Source of the DNA: Streptomyces fulvorobeus
GTDB taxonomy: Bacteria; Actinomycetota; Actinomycetes; Streptomycetales; Streptomycetaceae
DNA length: 64,000 nt
Assembly (NCBI RefSeq): GCF_013167895.1
Contig: NZ_BLWC01000001.1
Coordinates: 1,736,001 to 1,800,000 of the forward strand
Direction: 5' to 3'
Shown: one piece after another, positions 34,128-41,837 of the stretch
Numbering within the stretch: position 1 is the first letter of the stretch
Layout of the letters: the number at the start of each line of letters is the position of its first letter
Program-made: the position numbers and the translations under genes
Notes under the pieces: model-generated
What the model was told of the DNA's origin: nothing
Database searches by the model: none
What the model saw: the letters and a program-made list of their open reading frames with translations, nothing else

Positions 34128-35686
34128 GCCGCCCCGCACTGGAGATGCGCTCCATCACCAAGACCTTCCCCGGGGTCACGGCGCTCTCCGAGGTGAGCCT
34201 GACCGTGCGGGCCGGGGAGATCCACGCGATCTGCGGCGAGAACGGCGCGGGCAAGTCCACCCTGATGAAGGTCCTCAGCGGGGTCCACCCGCACGGCAGT
34301 TACGAGGGCGAGATCCTCTTCGACGGCGAGCCCGTCGCGTTCCGGGACATCCGGGCCAGTGAGCGGCACGGCATCGTGATCATCCACCAGGAGCTGGCGC
34401 TCATCCCCCGCCTGTCGATCGCCGAGAACATCTTCCTCGGCAACGAACGGCGCGGCAGGCGCGGCTTCGTCGACTGGAACGGGACGCTGCGCGAGGCGTC
34501 GCGGCTGCTCGGACGGGTGGGTCTGCCGGACAATCCGCAGACCCCGATCTCGGACATCGGCGTCGGCAAGCAGCAGCTCGTGGAGATCGCCAAGGCCCTG
34601 TCGAAGGAGGTGAAGCTGCTCATCCTGGACGAGCCGACCGCCGCGCTCAACGACGAGGACAGCGCGAAACTGCTCGGTCTCATCAGGGAGCTGCGCGAGC
34701 AGGGCATCGCCTGCATCATCATCTCCCACAAGCTCACCGAGATCCGGGAGGTCGCCGACTCGGTGACGATCCTGCGCGACGGGCGCACCATCGAGACGCT
34801 GACCGTGCGGGAGACCGCGGGGGCCGACCCCGAGCTCTCCGAGGAGCGCATCATCCGCGGCATGGTCGGCCGCGACCTCGACCACCGCTTCCCCGAGCGC
34901 ACCCGGTACGAGGGCGAGCGGGGCACGGCGCTCACGGTGAGCGGCTGGACCGTCCGGCACCCGGTCGACCACCAGCGCACGGTGGTCGACGACGTCTCGT
35001 TGACCGTGCGCCGGGGCGAGATCGTCGGGATCGCGGGCCTGATGGGCGCGGGCCGTACCGAGCTGGCCATGTCGGTGTTCGGGCGCTCGTACGGGAAGTA
35101 CGTCGCCGGGCACGTGGAGGTCAACGGCCGGCCCGTCGTCACCAGGACCGTGCCTGAGGCGGTCGCGGCCGGCATCGCGTACGTCACCGAGGACCGCAAG
35201 ACGTACGGTCTCAACCTCATCGACACCATCAACCGCAACATCTCACTCGCCTCGCTGCCCGGCATGGCCAGACGCGGCATCGTCGACGAGCACCACGAGC
35301 GCCGGGTCTCCGAGCGCTACCGCGCCTCGATGAACATCAAGGCGCCCACGGTCTTCGAGCAGGTGGGCCGGCTCTCCGGCGGCAACCAGCAGAAGGTCGT
35401 GCTGAGCAAGTGGATCCACGCGGACCCCGAGGTGCTGATCCTCGACGAGCCCACCCGGGGGATCGACGTCGGGGCGAAGTCCGAGATCTACGGCGTCATC
35501 GACAAGCTCGCGGCCGAGGGCAAGGCGGTGCTCCTCATCTCCTCGGAGCTGCCCGAACTCCTCGGCATGTGCGACCGGATCTACACGATGGCCGAAGGCC
35601 GGCTGACCGGTGAGACGGACCGGGCAGAGGCCACCCAGGAAACCCTGATGCGCCGGATGACGCGCCAGACAGAGAACAGAGGCTGA
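34124..35686 (+). CDS. Sugar ABC transporter ATP-binding protein (GguA/MmsA type)
   Basis: 520 residues from GTG 34124, overlapping the binding-protein stop by four bases. Two fused ATPase halves, as in the monosaccharide importers MglA, XylG and GguA. N half: Walker [10 protein letters not shown] near residue 45, signature region [15 protein letters not shown], Walker [13 protein letters not shown] half: [18 protein letters not shown] (degenerate Walker A), [15 protein letters not shown] and [14 protein letters not shown]. It powers import by the neighbouring permease. Confidence 0.95.
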   Translation: MSRPALEMRSITKTFPGVTALSEVSLTVRAGEIHAICGENGAGKSTLMKVLSGVHPHGSYEGEILFDGEPVAFRDIRASERHGIVIIHQELALIPRLSIAENIFLGNERRGRRGFVDWNGTLREASRLLGRVGLPDNPQTPISDIGVGKQQLVEIAKALSKEVKLLILDEPTAALNDEDSAKLLGLIRELREQGIACIIISHKLTEIREVADSVTILRDGRTIETLTVRETAGADPELSEERIIRGMVGRDLDHRFPERTRYEGERGTALTVSGWTVRHPVDHQRTVVDDVSLTVRRGEIVGIAGLMGAGRTELAMSVFGRSYGKYVAGHVEVNGRPVVTRTVPEAVAAGIAYVTEDRKTYGLNLIDTINRNISLASLPGMARRGIVDEHHERRVSERYRASMNIKAPTVFEQVGRLSGGNQQKVVLSKWIHADPEVLILDEPTRGIDVGAKSEIYGVIDKLAAEGKAVLLISSELPELLGMCDRIYTMAEGRLTGETDRAEATQETLMRRMTRQTENRG

Positions 35687-35693
35687 GGCCGCC

Positions 35694-36920
35694 ATGAGGA
35701 CCACCGCCACACCGCCCAAGGACACCACCTCGCCGTCCGGGACACAGCCCCCGCTCCAGGTGCTCACACGGAGCGTGCGGACGAACATGCGCCAGTACGG
35801 CATGCTCATCGCCCTCGTCTTCATCGTCGTGCTGTTCCAGGTATGGACCGACGGCACGCTGCTGCTGCCGAACAACGTCTCCAACCTGATCCAGCAGAAC
35901 GGGTACATCCTCATCCTGGCGATCGGCATGATGATCGTGATCATCTCCGGTCACATCGATCTGTCCGTCGGCTCGCTGGTGGCCTTCGTCGGCGCCATGT
36001 CGGCGGTGATGATGGTCAAACACGACATGCCCTGGGTCCTCGCGCTCGTCCTCTCGCTGCTGATCGGCGCGGCGGCCGGAGCGTGGCAGGGCTACTTCAT
36101 CGCGTACCTCGGCATCCCGTCGTTCATCGTGACGCTGGCCGGAATGCTGCTCTTCCGGGGCCTGACGCAGATCGTGCTCGGGGGCCAGTCGCTGTCGCCG
36201 TTCCCGGAGGGCTTCCAGAAGATCGCCAAGGGGTTCATCCCGGAGATGGGCCCGTACACGCAGTACCACAACCCGACGCTCCTCATCGGTCTGGCCACGG
36301 TCGTCTTCCTGCTGCTGCGCGAGTGGCGGGACCGCAAGCGCCAGCTGGCGTACGAGCTCGAGGTGCTCCCGGCCGGCCTGTGGGCGGCGAAGTGCGTCGC
36401 GATGACCGCGGCGGTCGTCGCCTTCACCCTGACGCTCGCCAGCTTCCACGGGGTGCCCGTGGTGATGCTCATCATGTGCGCACTGCTGCTCGGCCTCGGT
36501 TACGTCATGCGCAACGCGGTCGTCGGCCGCCATGTGTACGCGCTCGGCGGCAACAAGGCCGCCGCGATGCTCTCCGGCGTCAAGGACAAGAAGGTCACCT
36601 TCCTCGTCTTCGTCAACATGGGCGTCCTCGCGGCGCTCGCCGGCTGCGTCTACGCGGCCCGGCTCAACGCGGGCACCCCGCAGGCGGGCCTCAACTTCGA
36701 GCTGGAGGCCATCGCCGCCGCGTTCATCGGCGGCGCCTCGATGAGCGGTGGCGTCGGTACGGTGATGGGGGCCGTGATCGGCGGGCTGGTACTCGGCGTC
36801 CTCAACAACGGGATGTCCCTGGTCGGGATCGGCACCGACTACCAGCAGGTCATCAAGGGGCTCGTGCTGCTCGCCGCGGTGGGCTTCGACGTCTGGAACA
36901 AGCGCAAGGCCGGCGCGTAA
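35694..36920 (+). CDS. Sugar ABC transporter permease (GguB type)
   Basis: 408 residues from ATG 35694, seven bases after the ATPase stop and preceded by GAGG. About ten membrane helices, with the conserved motifs GHIDLSVGSLVAFVGAMSAV, IPSFIVTLAGMLLFRGLTQ, YALGGNKAAAMLSGVKDKK and FIGGASMSGGVGTVMGAVIG. A long loop (REWRDRKRQLAYELEVLP) is typical of GguB. It pairs with the ATPase and the binding lipoprotein. The operon closes with a strong hairpin. Confidence 0.95.
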   Translation: MRTTATPPKDTTSPSGTQPPLQVLTRSVRTNMRQYGMLIALVFIVVLFQVWTDGTLLLPNNVSNLIQQNGYILILAIGMMIVIISGHIDLSVGSLVAFVGAMSAVMMVKHDMPWVLALVLSLLIGAAAGAWQGYFIAYLGIPSFIVTLAGMLLFRGLTQIVLGGQSLSPFPEGFQKIAKGFIPEMGPYTQYHNPTLLIGLATVVFLLLREWRDRKRQLAYELEVLPAGLWAAKCVAMTAAVVAFTLTLASFHGVPVVMLIMCALLLGLGYVMRNAVVGRHVYALGGNKAAAMLSGVKDKKVTFLVFVNMGVLAALAGCVYAARLNAGTPQAGLNFELEAIAAAFIGGASMSGGVGTVMGAVIGGLVLGVLNNGMSLVGIGTDYQQVIKGLVLLAAVGFDVWNKRKAGA

Positions 36921-36937
36921 CCGGCCCCGGACAGCAT

Positions 36938-36970
36938 GGAGGCCGCACCCCGGACAGGGGTGCGGCCTCC
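36938..36970. terminator. Bidirectional terminator between the sugar transporter and ohr
   Basis: A perfect 14-bp stem (GGAGGCCGCACCCC against GGGGTGCGGCCTCC) with a GGACA loop sits between the convergent stops at 36920 and 36986. Confidence 0.85.
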
Positions 36971-36985
36971 AGCCGTTCACGCGGA

Positions 36986-37414
36986 TCAGGCGGCCGTGAG
37001 CTCCACCTTGATGTTGCCGCGGGTCGCGCTGGAGTACGGGCAGACCTGGTGGGCCTTCTCGATCAGCGACCGGGCCGTGGCCCTGTCGACGTTCGGGATG
37101 GTCGCGGTGATCGCGACCTCCAGGCCGAAGCCGCCCGCCTCGGTCCTGCCGATGCCGACCGAGGCGGTCACGGTCGATCCGGAGACGTCCGCCTTCTCCT
37201 GCCGGGCGACCACGCCGAGAGCGCCCTGGAAGCAGGCGCTGTAGCCCGCCGCGAAGAGCTGCTCCGGGTTGGTGCCCGCTCCGCTGCCGCCCATCTCCTT
37301 CGGCGGGTTGACGACGACGTCGAGCTTCCCGTCGTCGGTGGAGACACGGCCGTCGCGGCCGTTCTCCGCGGTGGCGACCGCGGTGTAGGCGACGTCTATC
37401 TGCTGAATGGTCAT
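36986..37414 (-). CDS. ohr: Organic hydroperoxide resistance protein (Ohr, OsmC superfamily)
   Basis: 142 residues from ATG 37414, preceded by AGGAGG. Ohr reduces organic hydroperoxides with two cysteines, seen here in AAGYSACFQGALG (peroxidatic) and EKAHQVCPYSSATRGN (resolving). The beta start YTAVATAENGRDGRV and PPKEMGGSGAGTNPEQLFA match Ohr rather than OsmC. It is usually reduced by dihydrolipoyl partners. No OhrR is adjacent; the nearest MarR protein (38644) lacks the usual N-terminal sensing cysteine. Confidence 0.93.
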   Translation of the reverse strand: MTIQQIDVAYTAVATAENGRDGRVSTDDGKLDVVVNPPKEMGGSGAGTNPEQLFAAGYSACFQGALGVVARQEKADVSGSTVTASVGIGRTEAGGFGLEVAITATIPNVDRATARSLIEKAHQVCPYSSATRGNIKVELTAA

Positions 37415-37512
37415 GCCGAGGATTCCTCCTGCTGATGCGCCGCGACTCGCGCCCACGATCGCGACGGCCTGCCGGAGAGCCTAACGGGTGGCCCGGAGCG
37501 GCCGGATGGCGG

Positions 37513-38532
37513 TCAGACCAGCGAGACGATCATCTTGCCGGTGTTCTCGCCGCGCATCAGTCCCAGGAAGGCGTCGAAGCCGTTCTCGATGCCCTGCACG
37601 GCCGTCTCGCGGTACTTCAGCTCGCCGGAGGCCAGCCAGCCCGCCACCTCGCGCACGAACTGCGGCTGGAGTGCGGCGTGGTCGCCCACGAGCATGCCCT
37701 GGAGGCGCAGCCGCTTGCCGATGACCAGCGCGAGGTTGCGCGGGGCGGGGGTGGGCTCGGTGGCGTTGTACTGCGCGATCATTCCGCAGATCGTGGCGCG
37801 GCCGTGCACGTTGAACGAGGAGATCGCCGCCTCCAGGTGCTCGCCGCCGACGTTGTCGAAGTAGACGTCGATCCCGTCCGGGGCCGCCTCGCGCAGCTGC
37901 TGTCCCACGGGGCCGTTCTTGTAGTTGAACGCCGCGTCGAAGCCGTACTCCTCGACGAGGAGCTTGACCTTCTCATCGGAGCCGGCCGAGCCGATGACCC
38001 GTGCGGCGCCCTTGATCCGCGCCAGCTGGCCGACCTGGCTGCCGACCGCGCCGGCCGCGCCGGAGACGAAGACGGTGTCGCCCTCCTTGAAGGAGGCGAC
38101 CTCGAACAGCCCTGCGTAGGCGGTGAGTCCGGGCATGCCGAGCACGCCGAGGTAGGCGGAGAGCGGGGCGAGGGAGGCGTCGACCTTCACCGCGTGCTGG
38201 ACGGGGACGTCTGCGTACTCCCGCCAGCCGAGGCCGTGCAGGACGTGGTCGCCCACGGCGAAGCCCTCGGCACGGGAGGCGACGACCTCACCGACCGCGC
38301 CGCCGTCCATGGGGTGGTCGAGCTTGAAGGGCGGTGTGTACGACTTCACGTCGTTCATCCGGCCGCGCATGTACGGGTCGACCGAGAAGTGCAGGTTGCG
38401 GACGAGCACCCGGCCCTCGGCCGGCTCGGTGACGGGTGCCTCACGCAGCGCGAAGTCCTCGGCCACGGGCCAGCCGTTCGGGCGGGCGACGAGGTGCCAT
38501 TCGCGGCTGGAGGTGGGAAGTGCTGCAGACAT
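37513..38532 (-). CDS. NADP-dependent oxidoreductase of the leukotriene-B4 dehydrogenase / curcumin-reductase group
   Basis: 339 residues from ATG 38532 with AGGAGA upstream. A zinc-free MDR fold: REWHLVARPNGWPV, SVDPYMRGRMND, GGAVGEVVASRAEGF, then the NADPH Rossmann part VFVSGAAGAVGSQVGQLARI, DVYFDNVGGEHLEAAI and RLRLQGMLVGDH. These enzymes reduce the double bond of alpha,beta-unsaturated carbonyls. It is divergent from a MarR regulator, and the intergenic region carries two inverted repeats, consistent with MarR control. Confidence 0.94.
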   Translation of the reverse strand: MSAALPTSSREWHLVARPNGWPVAEDFALREAPVTEPAEGRVLVRNLHFSVDPYMRGRMNDVKSYTPPFKLDHPMDGGAVGEVVASRAEGFAVGDHVLHGLGWREYADVPVQHAVKVDASLAPLSAYLGVLGMPGLTAYAGLFEVASFKEGDTVFVSGAAGAVGSQVGQLARIKGAARVIGSAGSDEKVKLLVEEYGFDAAFNYKNGPVGQQLREAAPDGIDVYFDNVGGEHLEAAISSFNVHGRATICGMIAQYNATEPTPAPRNLALVIGKRLRLQGMLVGDHAALQPQFVREVAGWLASGELKYRETAVQGIENGFDAFLGLMRGENTGKMIVSLV

Positions 38533-38562
38533 GGGCTCGGGTCTCCTAGATGCCTTCCGGGG

Positions 38563-38578
38563 GAAGCAGAAATGCTTC
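38563..38578. promoter_or_regulatory. Inverted repeat GAAGCA-N4-TGCTTC, candidate MarR operator
   Basis: A 16-bp dyad with six-base arms, about 30 bases before the oxidoreductase start, of the size typically bound by MarR dimers. Confidence 0.45.
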
Positions 38579-38581
38579 ATG

Positions 38582-38615
38582 AGGTGAAACAACCATGCTC
38601 CTGAATATTTCACCT
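38582..38615. promoter_or_regulatory. Inverted repeat AGGTGAAA-N18-TTTCACCT between marR and the oxidoreductase gene
   Basis: Eight-base arms are perfect complements with an 18-base spacer, in the middle of the divergent promoter region and overlapping the expected marR -35 region. The arm centres are about 26 bp apart, so it could be two half-sites of a dimer-of-dimers. Confidence 0.45.
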
Positions 38616-38630
38616 TGTCAAGCAAGTGGG

Positions 38631-38636
38631 TATCCT
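38631..38636 (+). promoter_or_regulatory. Leaderless -10 element (TATCCT) of marR
   Basis: TATCCT is followed by seven bases and ATG 38644; there is no ribosome site. Confidence 0.55.
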
Positions 38637-38643
38637 GTGTGTC

Positions 38644-39081
38644 ATGACCACCCCGCGCACAGACCCCGTGACCCTCGAAGTGGTCGAGCTGATCGGCACC
38701 GTGGTGGCGCGCTACTACGAGGAGTACGAGCGGGCGGCGGCGGCGCACTCGCTCACCGGCGCGCAGGCCAGGGTCCTCGCGCTGCTCTCCCTGGAGCCGA
38801 TGCCGATGCGCAAGGTCGCCGACAAGCTGCGGTGCGAGCCGTCGAACATCACCGGCATCGTGGACCGGCTGGAGGCACGCGGCCTCGTGGAGCGCCGCCC
38901 CGACCCCTCCGACCGGCGGGTGAAGCTGGCCGCGCCCACCGAGGAGGGGATCGGGACCGCGCGCCGGCTGCGCGAGGCACTCGGCTTCGCCCGTGAGCCC
39001 CTCGCCGGGCTGTCGGACGCGGAGCGGACGGTGCTGCGGGACCTGCTGCGCCGCATGCTGGGCGCCGACGTGACCCCGTAA
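38644..39081 (+). CDS. MarR family transcriptional regulator
   Basis: 145 residues; the ATG is fixed by the leaderless -10. A winged helix-turn-helix protein: LTGAQARVLALLSLEPMPMR, VADKLRCEPSNITGIVDRLE (recognition helix) and the wing RRPDPSDRRVKLAAPTEEG. One cysteine (Cys in LRCEPSN) lies within the recognition-helix region. It is divergent from the NADP-dependent reductase and likely represses it and itself until an electrophile or phenolic ligand binds. Confidence 0.93.
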   Translation: MTTPRTDPVTLEVVELIGTVVARYYEEYERAAAAHSLTGAQARVLALLSLEPMPMRKVADKLRCEPSNITGIVDRLEARGLVERRPDPSDRRVKLAAPTEEGIGTARRLREALGFAREPLAGLSDAERTVLRDLLRRMLGADVTP

Positions 39082-39106
39082 CGGCCGATCGGGCGTGTCA
39101 GCCCTC

Positions 39107-39931
39107 TCAGGTGCACCACCACAGGAACCAGTCGCACGTCTCGGTCGGCTCCGGGGTGGGGGCCGGAGCCGTGGACTCCGGCGGTGCGGGCCGGGTGGGC
39201 GGAGCGGTCACGGGACCCGACGGGCCGGCCGATGCGCCGGTGTCGTCGGGGACGGGCGGCACGGCGGGCGGCACGGTCGTGGGCGCGGACCCGGAAGGCG
39301 CGGACCCCGAAGGCGCGGCCCCGGAGGGGGTGGGCGGCGCGGCCGGGGCGGTGGGCTTCCCGGCGGGCGCCGTCGTGGCGGGCTCCGCCGCGCCGGTTCC
39401 CGTGCCGCTGCCGGCGGCGGAGGTCTCCGGACGTGCGGTGGGGCTCTCGACCGGAGCGGGATGGTCCGGCGTGCGGGTCGCCGAGGGCTCCGGGGCGGGC
39501 TCGGCGGTCGTGGCGGACCACTCCACGTAGTCGGCGGCGCCGCTGTCCCCCTCCGGCGCGGTGGCCAGCCTGGACACCCCCAGGGCGCCGACCGCCAGCA
39601 CCACGCCCACTGCCGCGAGCAGCGCCGTACGGCCCCGGCGCCGGTGGCCGCGCCTGCCCCTGCCCGCTCCGCCGGCCCGGCCGTCACCCCGGCCCGGGCG
39701 CTCGCGCTGCCCCGCGCCGCCGCGTCCCGCGCCCCGGCCGCGCACGGGCTCGGCGGCACGGCGGCGGCGCCCGGCGGCCTCGGAGGGCTCACGGGCTTCG
39801 ACCCAGGGTTCCGGTTCGTGGCCGGAGCGGGTGGGGGTCGGGTAAGGGCCCAGCGCCTCGGCGGGGGTTCCGCAGCCGGCGCAGGCCAGGGCGCCGTTGA
39901 GGTGCCGTCGGCACGCGTGGCAGTAGTCCAT
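39107..39931 (-). CDS. Zinc-ribbon, single-pass membrane protein with a Pro/Thr/Ser-rich tail
   Basis: 274 residues from ATG 39931. It starts with a zinc ribbon (YCHACRRHLNGALACAGCG; four Cys), then a very basic Arg/Gly region (~60-100), one membrane helix (TALLAAVGVVLAVGALGVSR), and a long Pro/Ala/Ser/Thr-rich segment ending in ETCDWFLWWCT. Topology would put the zinc ribbon in the cytosol and the extended tail outside, where the last two cysteines may form a disulfide. Function unknown. Codon use is normal for the genome, so it appears genuine despite low complexity. Confidence 0.75.
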   Translation of the reverse strand: MDYCHACRRHLNGALACAGCGTPAEALGPYPTPTRSGHEPEPWVEAREPSEAAGRRRRAAEPVRGRGAGRGGAGQRERPGRGDGRAGGAGRGRRGHRRRGRTALLAAVGVVLAVGALGVSRLATAPEGDSGAADYVEWSATTAEPAPEPSATRTPDHPAPVESPTARPETSAAGSGTGTGAAEPATTAPAGKPTAPAAPPTPSGAAPSGSAPSGSAPTTVPPAVPPVPDDTGASAGPSGPVTAPPTRPAPPESTAPAPTPEPTETCDWFLWWCT

Positions 39932-40075
39932 GGGGCCCGCAGAGTAGACGGGCGCCGATCCTCCGAGGAAGCCGCTCAGGTGAGGATCGTGTGTGAAAGC
40001 CGCCGTTCCGCGGTTCGGGGGTCCGATACGCGTGACACCGCTCCGATACGCGGCAGACGCGGGAGGATGGGCGGC

Positions 40076-40642
40076 ATGACCGCTCCCGCCCCGTTCGGGC
40101 CGCTCGAATTCCAGCTCGTCCTGCTGCGCCGGATGGCCGATCACCAGCCGGAGCTCGTCGAGGAGGCCAGGCAGGAGCTCAGCGCCTCGCTCGCCGACAT
40201 GCGGGAGGCCAACCGCCGCTGGCAGGCCATGGTGCGCGCGCCCCGGGGGCGGGGGACGCTGCGGCGCTACCGCTCCGTGCTCGGGGAGCCCCAGCTCTCC
40301 GTACGCCGCCAGGTCGGCGATCTGGAGTGCGACGCGCTGCTCTGGCCCGTGCCCCTCTGGCCCGGCCTGCGGTTCGAGGTGCTGGCGGCGCCCGGCGGAG
40401 CCGTGTGGAACGAGTGGCTGGTCCGCGCGCCGGGGGCGGCCGGCCCCGAGCTGCGTGACCTCGGGGATCTGCGCCCCTGGTCGTGCACCGTGGACGAGGT
40501 GGCCAGGGCCTTCGCGCCGGCCAGGCCGATGGAGGGCAGCGCGCCGACCCGGTGGGCACTGGCGATCACCGACCCCGGCAGCGGGCGGCCGCACGTCGCC
40601 GAGTTCACCTGGGGTCTCCTCCAGCGGCTGCTGCCCGGCTGA
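40076..40642 (+). CDS. Hypothetical protein, conserved-looking
   Basis: 188 residues from ATG 40076, with GGGAGG nine bases upstream. The N-terminal half is helical and charged (LRRMADHQPELVEEARQELS, MREANRRWQAMVRAPRG). The second half is mixed (ALLWPVPLWPGLRFEVLAAP, VWNEWLVRAPG, WALAITDPGSGRPHVAEFTW). No signal peptide, membrane helix or known motif was recognised. It is divergent from the zinc-ribbon gene and upstream of the mreB-like gene on the same strand. Confidence 0.7.
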   Translation: MTAPAPFGPLEFQLVLLRRMADHQPELVEEARQELSASLADMREANRRWQAMVRAPRGRGTLRRYRSVLGEPQLSVRRQVGDLECDALLWPVPLWPGLRFEVLAAPGGAVWNEWLVRAPGAAGPELRDLGDLRPWSCTVDEVARAFAPARPMEGSAPTRWALAITDPGSGRPHVAEFTWGLLQRLLPG

Positions 40643-40773
40643 CCTGGCGCCCCGTCAGCTCCATACCCCCTACGGCTCATCCCAGCGCGCGCGCCGCCTC
40701 TGTGCGGGCAACGATGCAAGGAGAACCGGCTGCCGCCGGTGCCCCGTCCCAGCATTCCCGGGAGACCCCCGCC

Positions 40774-41811
40774 GTGACCGTCAGTCTTGAGCAGTTGCGC
40801 CGTTGCCACATCGCCGTCGATCTCGGGGCCGCGAGGACCCGTGTGTACGTCAAGGGGCTGGGGCTCGTCGTCGACGAGCCGAGTGTCGCCGCCGTGAACA
40901 CCCGTACCGGTTCACTCATCGCCGTCGGCGCGCTCGCCGAGCAGATGACCGGCCGGACCCCCGCCTACATCCGGGTGGCCCGCCCGGTCACCGGCGGTAC
41001 CGTCGTCGACATCGAGATGGCCCAGCGCATGCTGCGCCACCTCATCGGCGACAAGCTCCGCCGCCAGCTGCGCCGCAAGCCCCGGCTGCGGGCCGCCGCC
41101 TGCACCCCGCACGACAGTGATCCGCTGGCCCAGCGCGCCGCCGTGGAGACGCTCGTCGGGCTCGGTGCCCGGCGGGTCGAACTGGTGGACACCCTGATCG
41201 CGGCGGCCGTCGGCTGCGGGCTGCCCGTCGAGCAGCCGACCGCCACCATGATCATGGTGTGCGGGGCGGCGACCACCCAGATCGCGGTGCTCTCGCTCGG
41301 CGCGATCGTGACCGCCGTGCGCATTCCGGTCGGCGGCAACGCCATCGACCACGCGATCATCCAGCACCTGCGCCAGCAGCACCAGCTGATGCTGCCGAGC
41401 CAGTCGGTACGCCCCCTGCAACTGGCGCTGCGCGGCAACGGCCTGACGCCCAAGGGCCCCGCCGTGACCGAGATCCACGGCCGCGACGTGGCCACCGGCC
41501 TGGCCCGCTCGGTACAGGTCGACACCGCCGCCGTCCGGCAGGCCATCCACACCCCCCTCACCGCGGTGCTCGACGGGCTCGGCAAGGTGCTGCGCGACTG
41601 CCCGCCCGACCTCGTGGCCGACCTGGCCGACTGCGGCATCATGATGGTCGGCGGCAGCGCGCTGCTGCCCGGCCTCGACCAGATGCTCCGCGACGCGACG
41701 GGTATGCCGGTGCGGATCGCCGAACGGCCGGACGTGTGCTCCGTGCTCGGTCTCGGCGCCATGCTGGACGGCAAGATCCAGCCGTTGGTCCTCGACCCGC
41801 TCGCCCGCTGA
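40774..41811 (+). CDS. mbl: MreB-like actin homologue (Mbl type)
   Basis: 345 residues from GTG 40774, preceded by GGGAG; an upstream ATG at 40714 in the same frame would add 20 poorly conserved residues. An actin/HSP70-fold ATPase: phosphate-1 region CHIAVDLGAARTRVYVKGLG, EPSVAAVNTRTG, the connect region RPVTGGTVVDIEMAQRMLRHL, VGGNAIDHAIIQHLRQ, and the adenosine region GIMMVGGSALLPGLDQMLRD. In Streptomyces MreB and Mbl act in aerial hypha and spore-wall integrity. The phosphate-2 segment MIMVCGAATTQIAVLSLG departs from canonical MreB (usually DIGGGTT), so ATPase activity may be altered. Located just before a GAF sensor kinase. Confidence 0.85.
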   Translation: MTVSLEQLRRCHIAVDLGAARTRVYVKGLGLVVDEPSVAAVNTRTGSLIAVGALAEQMTGRTPAYIRVARPVTGGTVVDIEMAQRMLRHLIGDKLRRQLRRKPRLRAAACTPHDSDPLAQRAAVETLVGLGARRVELVDTLIAAAVGCGLPVEQPTATMIMVCGAATTQIAVLSLGAIVTAVRIPVGGNAIDHAIIQHLRQQHQLMLPSQSVRPLQLALRGNGLTPKGPAVTEIHGRDVATGLARSVQVDTAAVRQAIHTPLTAVLDGLGKVLRDCPPDLVADLADCGIMMVGGSALLPGLDQMLRDATGMPVRIAERPDVCSVLGLGAMLDGKIQPLVLDPLAR

Positions 41812-41837
41812 CGGCCGCAGGCCCCGAAGGGGAGCGC

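Noticed and set aside
37435..38604. Long plus-strand frame antisense to ohr and the oxidoreductase
   Set aside because: The oxidoreductase on the minus strand has a full NADP-binding fold and ribosome site; the plus frame has none.
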